64,000 nt of DNA. Origin: Gerris lacustris (Eukaryota > Arthropoda > Insecta > Hemiptera > Gerridae). The notes below the pieces were generated by a model. That model was not told where the DNA came from. It saw only the letters and a list, made by a program, of their open reading frames with translations, and made no database searches. This document shows, piece after piece, positions 44,550-56,800 of the stretch. Every line of letters starts with the position of its first letter. Within the stretch, counting starts at the first letter, position 1. Location: contig OX578283.1 in the NCBI GenBank assembly GCA_951217055.1, positions 28,147,427-28,211,426 on the forward strand, written 5' to 3'. The position numbers and the translations under genes were made by a program.

Positions 44550-47025
44550 CTCTCCATCCTTTCCAAATCTCATTAGGTCTTAACCTTGTAGGAAATATTC
44601 AATCTCATTACTGTTCCTTATACGGGAGTTTCTCCTTCTCTGATTCTTCATTATCCTCTTCACATTATACTCCTTTCAAAAATATCACAATGTTTTATAG
44701 TTAATGTCTTAACATGTAATGAACAATGTTAAAAAAAGTTGTGTTAAAGAGTTTTAACAAACAGTGAAAACTGTTCAACACGAAAATGCTTAACATGAAA
44801 AATCAGTTAGGTAGCATAAAATATTACTGCGGTCCTGACAAAATACTAGGTATTTTCATAATTTTTTTTTTACTTTTACACGAAACAAAAAATTGCTTAA
44901 CACAAAAAGATTTCGCTCCTCGGAACAAACAAAAAACATACAGGAGAGACACCCAGGCGAGAGTCCTTTAACTCAGCTTTGAAATACCGACACCAGTAAG
45001 ACGAGACAATATTGTTAATTGAAACAACCCCCCCTCTTGTGACACCGGTTTCTATTTAGCTCTGTGTATTACACCTATCTTCTAGAAACTGACTTATTTT
45101 TCCAAAATATTTTTCTTACTTGACATTTTTAAGGCTTGCACATTTTAAGAATTATAAAGATATATTTTGTTAGTTTTCGAATTCGGTGATGTTTGTTTAT
45201 TGTTTTTATTATATACATACATTCTCGTGTATGTACATATCATATAAAATTTTTAAATGTGAATAGTGTTAGTGCATCTAATATGAAGTGTTGGACAATA
45301 CAGATACAGAACAATATGCATATACCTATAAGAGTAAATCAACTTGACATCACAAATATTGGTGAGTTTTTTGAACGCATCGTTTAACACAAAAAAATAT
45401 TTCGCTCACCTCAGTTTCGTGCTAAAAGGTTTTCACTGCATATCTATTATCATACAAATTTTTTCACAATAGAAGGTTTAAACTAAATCTAAAGAAACTA
45501 AAAATCCATTTTTGCTGCTATTTACTGCTTCGTATTTATTGCAAATTGAATTCAGATCATATTTGAGGCAGTTAGGCGTCTCTATGCCCTTGATCAATAA
45601 ATTGTTATGATAACTTGCTTATTTATGTGCTTAGATTGCCCATTATCCCTTATGACTCTTTCCTTCCTCATAGCGGGTGACACTTTGGACCCCTAGAACA
45701 TCCTTGGTCTCTGTACCTCTAACCATGGTCATGCGTACCTTCGGTTCCCACCTTTCCTCTGACCATGCATTCAGGTACAGGCTGGATATTAAAAGCAGGT
45801 ATACTTGGATTTTTTATTCCTCATGCTAGTTTTTTACCATACTTAAAAATAACTCTCTCTCCATCTCGAAATTATCTTTTATTACTTGAGGTAAAAATGT
45901 TTCCCCTTCTTTATTTTATCTCGAACAGTTAATTTAGAATAAAATATCTATTTCAGAGTGCCCTACTTCTAGACTACCTTGCTGTTTAGGGGCTCGTAAA
46001 AAAAAAAAAATATATATATATATAAATGAATATATAAATAGGTAATATGTATACATTTTATTTTTTAGGTTTATAAATCAAATTTTGGACGTGATATAAA
46101 ACATAGAAATCAGAGATCGAGCTGATATCTACAGATTGAATTATATAAGTGTATTTCATGAAGAATGATCTCTATGAATTTTTCTTCTTGTTTCTCAATG
46201 TTTCATCTTATTAAACTATAATATTTCTCTTTAAAGAATTTCAACCTTTAAATTGTTGTAAAATTAAACAAAACGTTTTGTGTATTTATAAAAAAAAATT
46301 GTTCCTCTGATCGAATTATAACATTTTTATAAATTTTAATTATAAAATATATTTGTTTAAATATTAATTTTGTTCTTTGTTCCTTTTTTTCTCTATTTTC
46401 AACTTATTGCTGTGAGAGTTACCCTAACAATTTTTTTTTATAAGTTGTAAGTACCTAAGCCAATAAAAGAATAGTAAGAAACCAAGTAAGCAACTTTGAA
46501 AGACCAGTGCGAGCAGTATAAATTGAAAAGAAGTTGAAATTTTCAAACTTTTTTCTTAATATCTCTATTCCTTTCACGGGAGAGCAAAAGTAGCATATAT
46601 GCTAAGTACATGAGAAAGTAAAAATATAATGATTAAGTATAATCAAACACAACGTTTAAACTGTTATATATACCATGTATGTAATAATTGTTTCCAAAAA
46701 ATGTAATCCATCTCTTGGTATATGCAGTGAAATTCAGTTTACAGAATGATCATGTAACATTTTGCCCCCCTGTGATTTCTATTTTTCTTACTTAATGTCC
46801 TCCTATGACTTCGGATTATTCCATCCTCTGCTACGGTTTCTTCAGTTCAAGTTGGGAACAGCTCTTAATTTTCAATCTCAAGTTAAATACATATAACACT
46901 TAAGTAAAGTATTTGGCTTAATATAGGATGTCTTGCAATCTTCTTCCAGAATTTCAAACTGGTTTATCATTTGAACAGACATTTAAAGTTGTTGAAATAA
47001 TTTTTTTAATATAAAATATATTTTT
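44550..47025. other. Gene-free stretch
   Basis: About 2.5 kb of AT-rich sequence without a supportable gene. A short (TA)n run is at 46010-46025. The piece at 46560-46625 ('tatatgctaagtacatgaga' and 'aagtaaaaat') matches the end of repeat family H. Confidence 0.4.
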
Positions 47026-47028
47026 TTT

Positions 47029-47242
47029 TTTCTTGATGGATGTTGTAGGTGTTAAATAAAAATACTATCAAAACTTGTTAGTTATCATAAATATATTTAT
47101 TTTATACAAATATATTTTATACATCATAATAAATATATTTATTTTATACAAATATATTTTATACATCATAATAAATATATTTATGAAAACTAACAAGTTT
47201 TGATAGTATTTTTATTTAACACCTACAACATCCATCAAGAAA
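47029..47242. mobile_element. Foldback MITE with ~55-bp perfect arms
   Basis: The arm reads 'tttcttgatggatgttgtag', then 'gtgttaaataaaaatactat', then 'caaaacttgttagtt'; its complement ends at 47242. Between the arms lie direct repeats of 'ataaatatatttattttata' with 'caaatatattttatacatca'. No ORF. Confidence 0.85.
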
Positions 47243-47265
47243 GAAAATAGTATATTATGTTACTA

Positions 47266-47795
47266 GGCTGTGAAGTGAGTTTTTTCTTTACCGTGGCAAT
47301 TACATTTACTGTCGAGCGAAGCGAGACAGTTAATATTGCCAAGGTAAAGAAAAAACACTTAACAGTCTGTAGCATATGCTATTTTTTCCGAGGTAGCAGA
47401 CAATGAAAAAACATTAAATATTAATCAATAATCAACATAATAATAACAAATATTAGTACATACTTAAGATTTAAAAAAAATAAACCTTAAAAAGAGGTTA
47501 CACTATAAGAAAAGATAAATAAAACGCATTGACATCTAGCGGATTTTAATCATACTAAGAAGCTATCTACAAAGATTGCAGCGCTAAACGGAAGTTTTGA
47601 TAACTACCAGCTCGAAAGAAAACAAATCTTTTACGTCCTAGATCGCAAAAGATTTTTTCTTTACAGCTAGGAATAATGAAAAGATTTTTTTCTTTACAGC
47701 TAGGAGCAATGAAAAGATTTTTTAAGTCCACGTAATGAAAAAATGGATTTTAGCTATGTTTTTTAGGCTCTAAAGTTACTATTTCACAGCCTACC
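47266..47795. mobile_element. TIR element with terminal TAGGCTGTGAA and inner hairpin
   Basis: CTAGGCTGTGAAGT near 47266 is mirrored by 'actatttcacagcctacc' at about 47778-47795. A strong hairpin occupies 47278-47362: AGTTTTTTCTTTACC..GGC against GCC..GGTAAAGAAAAAACACT, with 'actgtcgagcgaagcgagac' at its tip. A 35-bp direct duplication ('gaaaagattttt', 'tctttacagctagga') is at 47645-47725. Confidence 0.6.
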
Positions 47796-47954
47796 ACGGA
47801 AAAAATATATTTTATACAAATTAAAGAAGGTGTTCAATTTTAACAACGTTATTTGAATAATTTTTTTAAGTCTAAATTATTTTTTAGAACTTTTTTTCAA
47901 GTAAAATAATAATCAATTACTATTTACATAGATCGTTGAAGTGTGGGTCAATTA

Positions 47955-49850
47955 CTATGTTTCCATGAGTTTTCAAAACTGTTTTGGTTTCAAACCAAAA
48001 GTGTTTCCATGAGGAGTTCACAACAAATTAAAACTATGAACTCCCAGACTAGTTAGCAGTAGATCTCTACTTAGCATACCTACTGTGCATGTTTCAATTC
48101 TGTTCGCAAAATACCCGTTTCCATGCTATTAGAAGGGCCGGGGCGAATAATGATGATAGTCCATTTTTTGAAAAAAATAAACTTAATGCTATCTGCTGGT
48201 TTTTGAGGAAAAGAAGAATAAAGTGAAAAGACAATTATTACCCTCTTAAAAGCGATTTTAAAATAATTACCAAGGCGTAAGAATGATGATAGTCCCATGA
48301 GTTGGGGGTAGAACGATGATAGTCCAATTATCTGTGATAGGATTTGGCGGAGTTTCTGTAAATCATAGTTTTATTATCAAGTCTATGATAAGTTTCTATT
48401 CTGTATCATAGTGAATGGGATTTTGTTTTTATACTAAGTCAAGTTTGTTATTTAGTTTACAACAGTTTATTATTATAAAGTGCAGTTCTATTAGTTAGTA
48501 ACATTCAGAAAAGCGGAACAAATAGTTGTGCGTGAATTCTCACATAAAAAGAGCTTATTTGGTATTATGAACATGAAATTAGTTAGAATAGGTAGAGGGG
48601 GGGGGGGACAAACGCAAAATGTTGATACATTTTGACAAAATGGCGTGGAACGTTAAATAATTTGCACAAGTGTTATATATTTTGGTAATCTACTCTTTAA
48701 TACCTTTCATTCGATATTAATCAGATCAAATTGGTATTCTTATTTTTTCTATGGCCTAGCACATTTTGCTTTTTCAATATTTTTAACAACAGCAAAAGTA
48801 TAGTTTTAGGGGTGGGGGAATGTTTTTTGACAAAATGGCATGAAAAATTAAATGCTATCCGCAAGTGTTAAATATTTATGTAATCTACTCTTTAATATCT
48901 TTTATTTGATACCCTACATAAAATTTAAAAAAAATAAATCGTGTGACATGACCTATCCGCCATTTAGAATTTGAACAGCTGATAGTTTTGGGTTCGCAAT
49001 ATTTTACTTGTGTGCGCTTCAAAACGCACTTTAATACTGCTAAGTTTCATGTTTTTATGTATTTATATTTGTTTCAAAAGTTATTTAAACCATACAGAAG
49101 GAACCCCAAAAAAACCCCTAAACCCTAAAAAGGAATGCAACCACAATGTTTTATGTATTTAACTGTATTTATGTTTTATTATTCTTAATACTTTTTTGTG
49201 ATTAAATTCAAAGATTTTTAAAGAAACTTATTTCTTTACTTTTACTTATAACACTTGCATAATATAATAATAAGGTTGTTTTTAAAAAAAAAAAAAAAAA
49301 TAATAATATCACCTAATAGAGTGATCACATAAGTGTTACAATTTAATTTATTGAAGCTTTTAAAAAGAGTAGTACTGTATCTTTTGAGTACTTATGAATA
49401 CTGTGTTTTCAAAAAATACCATTTAGTTGTGACAATCATCGTTTTTCACCCTTACATTTTATTTTATTTTAGATTTTTAAACAATCTTTATTTTTTCCCC
49501 TTCTCTGATAATTTTTTTAAAAAATTCGAATTACATTACCTAATAGAGTAATAACCTAAATATTAAAATTTAATTTTTTGAAGCTTTAAAAATTAGTATT
49601 AGTATATCTTCTGAGTACGAAAACTTTCATTTTCGTTTCCTGGAAAATAACTTTATTGTGTACTATCATTGTTATTCGCCCCGACCCTTCATTTGTTCAA
49701 AACAGTTTCAATACTAAACCAAAAATTTGCTGTTTTGACCTTGAACTCAAAGATTAAATGGTTTACAAACTTGAGAAGTCACAAAGCTAAGGATTAGTGT
49801 GCAGGTAGAGAGCTGTTACAAAACAGATTTGAAAACTCGTGGAAACGTAG
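47955..49850. mobile_element. Non-autonomous TIR element, CTACGTT family (1,896 bp)
   Basis: The left end CTATGTTTCCATGAGTTTTC + AAAACTGTTTTG matches the complement of the right end (CAAAACAGATTTGAAAACTC + GTGGAAACGTAG), with TA flanks (47953-47954 and 49851-49852). The interior has two pairs of direct repeats: 48600-48720 with 48810-48920 ('tttgacaaaatggc', 'taatctactctttaat') and 49311-49460 with 49545-49690. No transposase-like ORF. Confidence 0.7.
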
Positions 49851-50200
49851 TAATTATATTTTGATTTTCCAACATTGTCTTCTTAACAGATCTATAAATA
49901 ATTCTTCAATTTGTTGAGAGAACTGTTTTTATACTTTCCTTATACAAGTGGTTCCAATAGATTAACACTTATTATCGTCACTCTACAAGTAAAAAAATTA
50001 AGAAAATATTACAGAGTTTGATTGATAAAGATGGCAATAAATATAAACAACTCCAGAAAAAAAATTGTCTTAGTACATAAAACAAAAGTGAGGTATAAAG
50101 GTTATGAAAATAAAACTTTTTTGTGTATTATTAAAATAATAAGTAACATAAATATAATTCTTAATAAGAATAAACGTAAACATTAAAAGTGTTGTGGTAT

Positions 50201-50335
50201 TCATGCAGCAGCAGCTTGTTTCTTCAAATTCTCTTCCATTTCTTGCTTCAGTTTATACTTCTGTACTTTTCCAGAGGCTGTTTTAGGAAATTCCTTCACA
50301 ATATTTATATACTTAGGTATTTTAAAGTGAGATAT
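50201..50335 (-). CDS. ACSF2: ACSF2-like terminal exon
   Basis: 44 residues, from ISHFKIPKYINIVKEFPKTA to the end KKQAAAA and TGA (50203-50201). The acceptor TTTTTTAG lies at 50336 upward; entry is in phase 0. It contains the invariant lysine of the adenylation step (in SGK). Confidence 0.92.
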   Translation of the reverse strand: MSHFKIPKYINIVKEFPKTASGKVQKYKLKQEMEENLKKQAAAA

Positions 50336-53300
50336 CTAAAAAATATAAATAGTAGTAATAAAAACAAAATTTATACAGTAGTAACATTAAAACTTCTTCT
50401 ATTTCACAAACTTAGTAATATTACAGTGACTTTAAGCACTTTTTTCTAATAAGTAGTCTATATTACTTAATCGATTGTATTAACCCTGCCTTACTAACAC
50501 TACGCCTCTTAGACGTAAATTAAAATTAGACCAACTTATACACGTTTAAGATTTAAATGCTGATAAAATCATGAACTTGAAACATTTCTTTGTCTAATAA
50601 AATGGTTAAAAGGTGCTCTTTAGGGAGAAAATTATTACCAAACTGACCCTTTAACATGAAAAGAGCAGGTCAAAATATACATTTTACATTTTTCCTCACT
50701 AGCACCTGCTGCATTTAAATCTGAAATTATGTTATGATAATCTAATGGATTTTTATAAATATTGCAATATAATATTTAATAATCAAATTTTAAGAACAAA
50801 AAAAGCCAATTAAAGGCAACAAGCTCGATAAGGTTAGGCTTGATAGGGTCCCTGAGACACAGTAGATTAAAAGAAATGGTAAATTACTTTTATATAAAAG
50901 CACAGCAAAGACCCGACTTTGACGCAATCTGAAGGTTAATTAAACAGAGATGGCATACCTAGAAGGACTAATGGCTGGCACGCTTGCGCACCGAGAGCTA
51001 TCAACAAAAGTCAGCATGTACGCCTCAGAGACGTAGTGTTAGAAGTGCAGGGTTAAAGATAAAAGGTAGCTTGTTTATTTATTGTTCTACGATTGTGATA
51101 TCACAAGAAATAAATATGAATTTAACTCTGTACCACTCTGAATCTCTTTTCTTATTCAAAAATACTTTTATAAAATTCTTCTCTCACCAGAGTCACAGGA
51201 TTAGACTTTTATTAAAAGAATAAATAAAACTTATAATAAGGATAAACCGATTGGCTAAGTCGTAAGGAAAAGTTACAGGATATAGTACAGATTACAAATT
51301 AGTTCAAGAACAAAAACTAAAATAGAGAAAAACTCTTTTAAAATTAAATTATAAATAATAATTTACTTATGATAAACCCTTATAATTATATGAAGATAAG
51401 TAATTTGATGGCTGTAGAGGTGTGGAAAAAATGTGTAGATCACAAAAACATATTAGACGTTTTAACTTTATTAAAAAGTCATCTTTAGTCGTTACAAACT
51501 TTTTTCAATGCTACAACATAAGATTTAAAAATACAATTAGCTATAGAATTCCAATTTAAATTTTTAATAAATTAAAGGAACTGAGATTACGAATAGAATT
51601 AATATTATTGGAATTCTACAGCTAATTTTATTTTTAATTCTTATTTTGTAACAATTGAAAAAAGTTTGTAACGACTTCACAAACGACGTGAAGATGACTT
51701 TATAATAAAGTTGAAACGTCTCATAATGTTTTTGTAATCTACGCATTTTTTCTACACCTCTACAGCCATCAAATTACCTATCTTTGGAAAAATCTTTTTT
51801 TCTTTGATTATTATAACTAAATAATTGAATATAAAAATTTACATGAATCAATAAACAAATAGCTGTATTGGTTGAGGACAAATTATATTATATATATGAA
51901 AGTTATGAGTTTAAGTTGAAATTAGGAATGTTTTTTTTTTTTATTATGTTAATGAAATATTCAATGTCTAACATATTTCTAACTTAACGTGTAATGTACC
52001 TGATTTCAGGTGAATTGATGAGAATCAGTAAGATTCAAATAGGTAAAAGAATTCTTATATAAAAAAAATAACCATGACATTGTAATTATCTAGTCAGTCA
52101 GCTTGAGAATGATCGGAGTAGGGATCAAATGTCGCAAAATTGTGGTGTTTAATTTCCTTAACAGACCCAACCTACACAAAAAAAATTAAAATTTACAGTG
52201 TTGGGAGCTGAGCAGAATAGTTTACTGTGTGGCTGGATAAGGTTACCAGATGCATACTTGAGATTCTTTAAGAAAGAAATAAGGCTTTGGGTGAATGTCA
52301 CAAACTCAACTCGTTAAAATAATTATATTTTCCTCCAGAAGGGAAAAAACATCAACTTTCCACACTAGTTTATAGGAAGGAAAGGATCCAATTAACGCCT
52401 AGTTGTGAAAATTGTGTGGCGGAAAGTAAAAATCGTGGTGGAAAGTAACAGTAGAGCCAACATATTATTCTTTAAAAAAAAGTGTTGCCTGTTTTGTAAC
52501 AAGGTGCAGTTTTGTTACAGAATGATTCGACATGTTAACAGCTTTTTTAAAAAAAAATATTAGAGAGTTAAATAAGACGTACTTTTGATTGCCGTAATAC
52601 TTTAATTATAATATAATTTTAAAACGTCATACGAATCATAATCCTTGACTTCAAAACTGAGTTTAAACAAGACTTACAGAAAAGAGGTAGGTTACATCTA
52701 ATCAGGTTATATTTATGTTTTTGATTTCTCGTATTTTACAAATAAACACAAATAAATTAAAAAATTAATATTCAGTTTGTAATTTTGTAGTGTTAATAAA
52801 AATTTGAATTATTATTATAGCTACATAGTTATAAAAAGTTATGGAAATCAAAGAAAACATAGTTGGAATTGATAAATTGTTTATTTAATTTAATTTTTTA
52901 TTTTTTTACTAAGTATAAGATAAACCTTTTATCCCCTTATAACCCCCCCCCCCCCCCTCCTTTTATCCCTTTGTATAAAACTTTTTTTTGTTTTTAAAAG
53001 TTTTTGTTAAAATTAAAGGTATAAATATTTGTAAATTTAGTTATTAATACCTAAATCAGTAGATAAATCGAAATCTCAGGTTTTAATTGTGTTGTTTTTC
53101 TCCCTTCTAGAGGAAAAATCTTGTACTTACCACGGGAGCAAAAAGTCATAGTACCCTCGCTATAATTAACTCCCTTGGCTATGCCTAGGGATTAAACTTC
53201 ATTCTTAGCTCGGCTGCGCCTCAGGAACCAACAAAAACGCTCAGGGAGTAATGACTTTGTTTCCTCCCTTGGTGCGTAAATAACTATTACAGTGCTGTAA

Positions 53301-53834
53301 GTTGTTTATATAAAATTGATTCTTTACAACACGAAACAGGTTAATCTATTGTCTCACTCAGAAATCATTTCCAATAAAATGTACCTAACATCTTGTAACA
53401 GCCACTATGTAACTCCGAGATCTAACATCAAAAGCAATTAACTTGAGCTAAATGACAAACAATAGAGAAGGCTACTGCTAAAACTCTTCTAGAGTAATCC
53501 ACTAACCTGGGAGTGCTACTGTTTCTAAACCGCTTATAAAGTTTGCCAGAGTCAATGGTTAATATACAAAAAAAAGGGTTAATATACAATAAAATCTTAA
53601 TGTCTGTTTTTTTTCTAAATTATCTACTACAATTATTAAAATCATAAAGTAATACTAAAAATACTTAGTTATTAATCATGCATAAGCATTTGCGCATGTA
53701 TTTCTTTTTATATCAAACAAAGATTTTACATTATTTACAGGCATAATCAGAGAAAATAAATAATTTTATTCAAATAAAAAAAAAAATTAATATGATGAAA
53801 TCAGAAAATTAAAAAAAAAAATATTTTTTATTTA

Positions 53835-53868
<34 letters not shown>

Positions 53869-56800
53869 TTTATTTTTTTTCGATTGGTTTAAACACATTA
53901 AAAAGGATATAAATGCAAAATTAAAAAAAAAAGTACAATGACACAAAGGTTGTTTCATAATGTTATCCTAAATTACTCATTAATCAATTGGTGATGGACA
54001 AATAAAGCAGGATAAAAACAAAAAACATACTATGGAATATAGGTAAAAGTGTAATTTAATTAATCTTTTTTCTTTAATTATATTTTCTTAAATTCCTCTT
54101 TTTAACAAAAATAAGAAAGAAACAAGTGAATTATTTATTTTGTGTTAATAGCATGCGTTTATAAGATAAGATGTAAGGATCGGTGACGGTGACAGCTGTA
54201 CTCAAAGGGACAAAGATTTCATTTACTTTGTTAATCAGGATGATAAATTAAAAGAGTAATATTAAGTATCTTTTATCAACCCTACTCTTCAACCCATTGT
54301 ATGTTGTTTCACGCATTGTTGTTTTTGATGCATTGAATGGGTTAACAGATAAAAATGATCATAATACGATATGTAGAAGAGACAAGACTATTTAAAAAAG
54401 TAAAAATCTAATATATGAAGAATCAAATAAAAAAGAATCGATTCATAGATTAATCGGGTAATCGAATTTGCATTGGACATCCCTAATTATTGAGTACGAC
54501 CCAAGAATTGTCAAATATACCAAAATTGAGACTTTTATTTCCTTAACAGACCCCACTACTCAAGAACCAAATTAATAAATTAACAATTCATAATTTTGGA
54601 TTAAAATCTAATAATATTTGATCCCTTGCCCTTTGCAAGACATTAAAATGTTAAGAGTTTTGTTCTAGGATTTTCTGCCTGCTATTTTTTATATACTATG
54701 CAGTGACTTCAATAGCATCTTCCACAATATAAGTCAAGTTATATCCAACATTATTAATTAGATCTGAAAATTTTTTAAGATACCGAAAAAATAAAAATAA
54801 TATAAAAGCAGATTTAAGATGTCTATGTCTAAGATAAAAATAAAAATATTTTTGAAAAATAAGAGAGAACAAATTAAAATAATTACAAGATAAAAAGAAC
54901 TTTTTATACACTACGTTTTTAAATTTTCTGTTGAATCATATCGTCCCCTCTCTGGCAAACTTGCGAAACTGCGTTTTGTCGATTTTTCAGGAGAGCCAAA
55001 AAACAACTTCAACATCTCATCAAAAATAGGTTTTTGCGGGTTTATGATTGATGATATTTGTTATTGAACTCATTTACCACCATGCTTACGGGTAGTTTAA
55101 ATTTTTGTGATTATCATCATTTTAAGGACGGGAAATGACAGTTTCGTTACTTTGCTAGAGTGATTATATTAGACCTACTCGTAATGATGCATACAGAGTA
55201 GTGCAGTAAAGTAACGAATCTACACAACTACTAGCATAAATTAACTTATAATTATGCTTTAAGAAGCTTTATTTGTGTATAGGATTTAAAAGACAACATA
55301 AATCTCAACGTAAATTATTTGGGTACTTCTTTAGATTGTTACTCCCCAGTTTTTTTTTTATATAAATGCCATTGACTAAACAACTATTAAAACAAAGAAG
55401 TACATTAGACTAAGCATCCCTAGTCTAATGTACTTTTTGACAAAGGAATATCACACTTCTGTTTTTATAAGGGGAGTAACAATCTAAAGAAGTGTCATTA
55501 TGTTTAATAAGGAGGTGAAAAAATCACACTATAAATCAATTAATAAAAAATTTAATACATTACAAATTTAGCCATTCATAACAGAATCAAATATTAGGAA
55601 TAAGTAAACAAGTAAAAAAGCACACTTAAACTTGAAGGAAAATAGATTAAAAGAAATAAATAAATAAATGAAATAAAATATAATAATAATAAATGAAACT
55701 CGAAGTAATAATAAACTACTCGAAATCCGATTCCTCTAAAATATTTGGTTTGGCAAGATCATCTCTAATTGTTTGGACGATGAAAGATTTTGATCAAAGC
55801 TGTGATATCCCTAGGATTTGAAGATCAATGTAAAGTTGTTTAAGTCTGGAAGATTTGTAGTCTATGAAAAAAAAGAATATTTTACATCAAACCTTTTTTT
55901 TGCCTTCCATATTTTGCCCCCTATATGAGGGTAAAAGTTTAAAAATGGTAGTTTTACAATATAGGGGCCAAAATATTGGAGTTATAAAAAAAATGTTAGA
56001 TGTAAAATTTTCTTATTTTTTGCCATGCATTCCAAATCTACTAAAAATGTTAGATGTAAAATTTTCTTATTTTTTGCCATACATTCCAAATCTGCTATCA
56101 AAAATACGCAATCAAATTTTAAGTTTTTGATTTGTATGGCCTAGGGGCAAAATGGTGGTTTCCCCTAGTATGGAAGTGGATAAAAATTAACTTGCCTTTA
56201 CATGGTACCGATCCCCCAAGTTTCATTAATTTATCTTAAACGTTTAGATTTTACAACGATACAAGTTTTATTTTTCTAGTGTTTTCGGGAGAGTAATTTT
56301 TCAATCTTTGCCCTCCTATAGGGGGCAAAATATTGGAAATATAAAAAAATGTTTCAAAGTAAAATTTTATTATTTCTCACAGTAGAATCCAAACTAGCTA
56401 TCAAAAATATACACTCCAATTTGAAATTTTAAGTTGGATGGCCTAGGGGCAAAACGGGTGGTTGATCTTAGGCGGGAGAGCAAATTTTACTTTGCCTGAT
56501 ACAGATACCCCCAGTTTCATTAATTTATCACAAACCGTTCAAAGTTAGGAGGGGAAGGGGATTTTTAAACCTCATAGTTTGACACTTATAAATTTAAAAT
56601 TTAAATTTAAATTTCATTTCATTCTATGTGCAATTTCTTCTCCGTGTTATTTTTTTGTGTGTAGTTCTTTCTCTGTAATTCTTTCCTGTGTAATTCTTTC
56701 CCGACACTCTTCAAAGTACCCCTACTTTTGTACCACCTACACCTTACCACTTTTTAGCCTTGCACAATCTCTCCAATTTATTATTTATTGCAGGTTCGTA

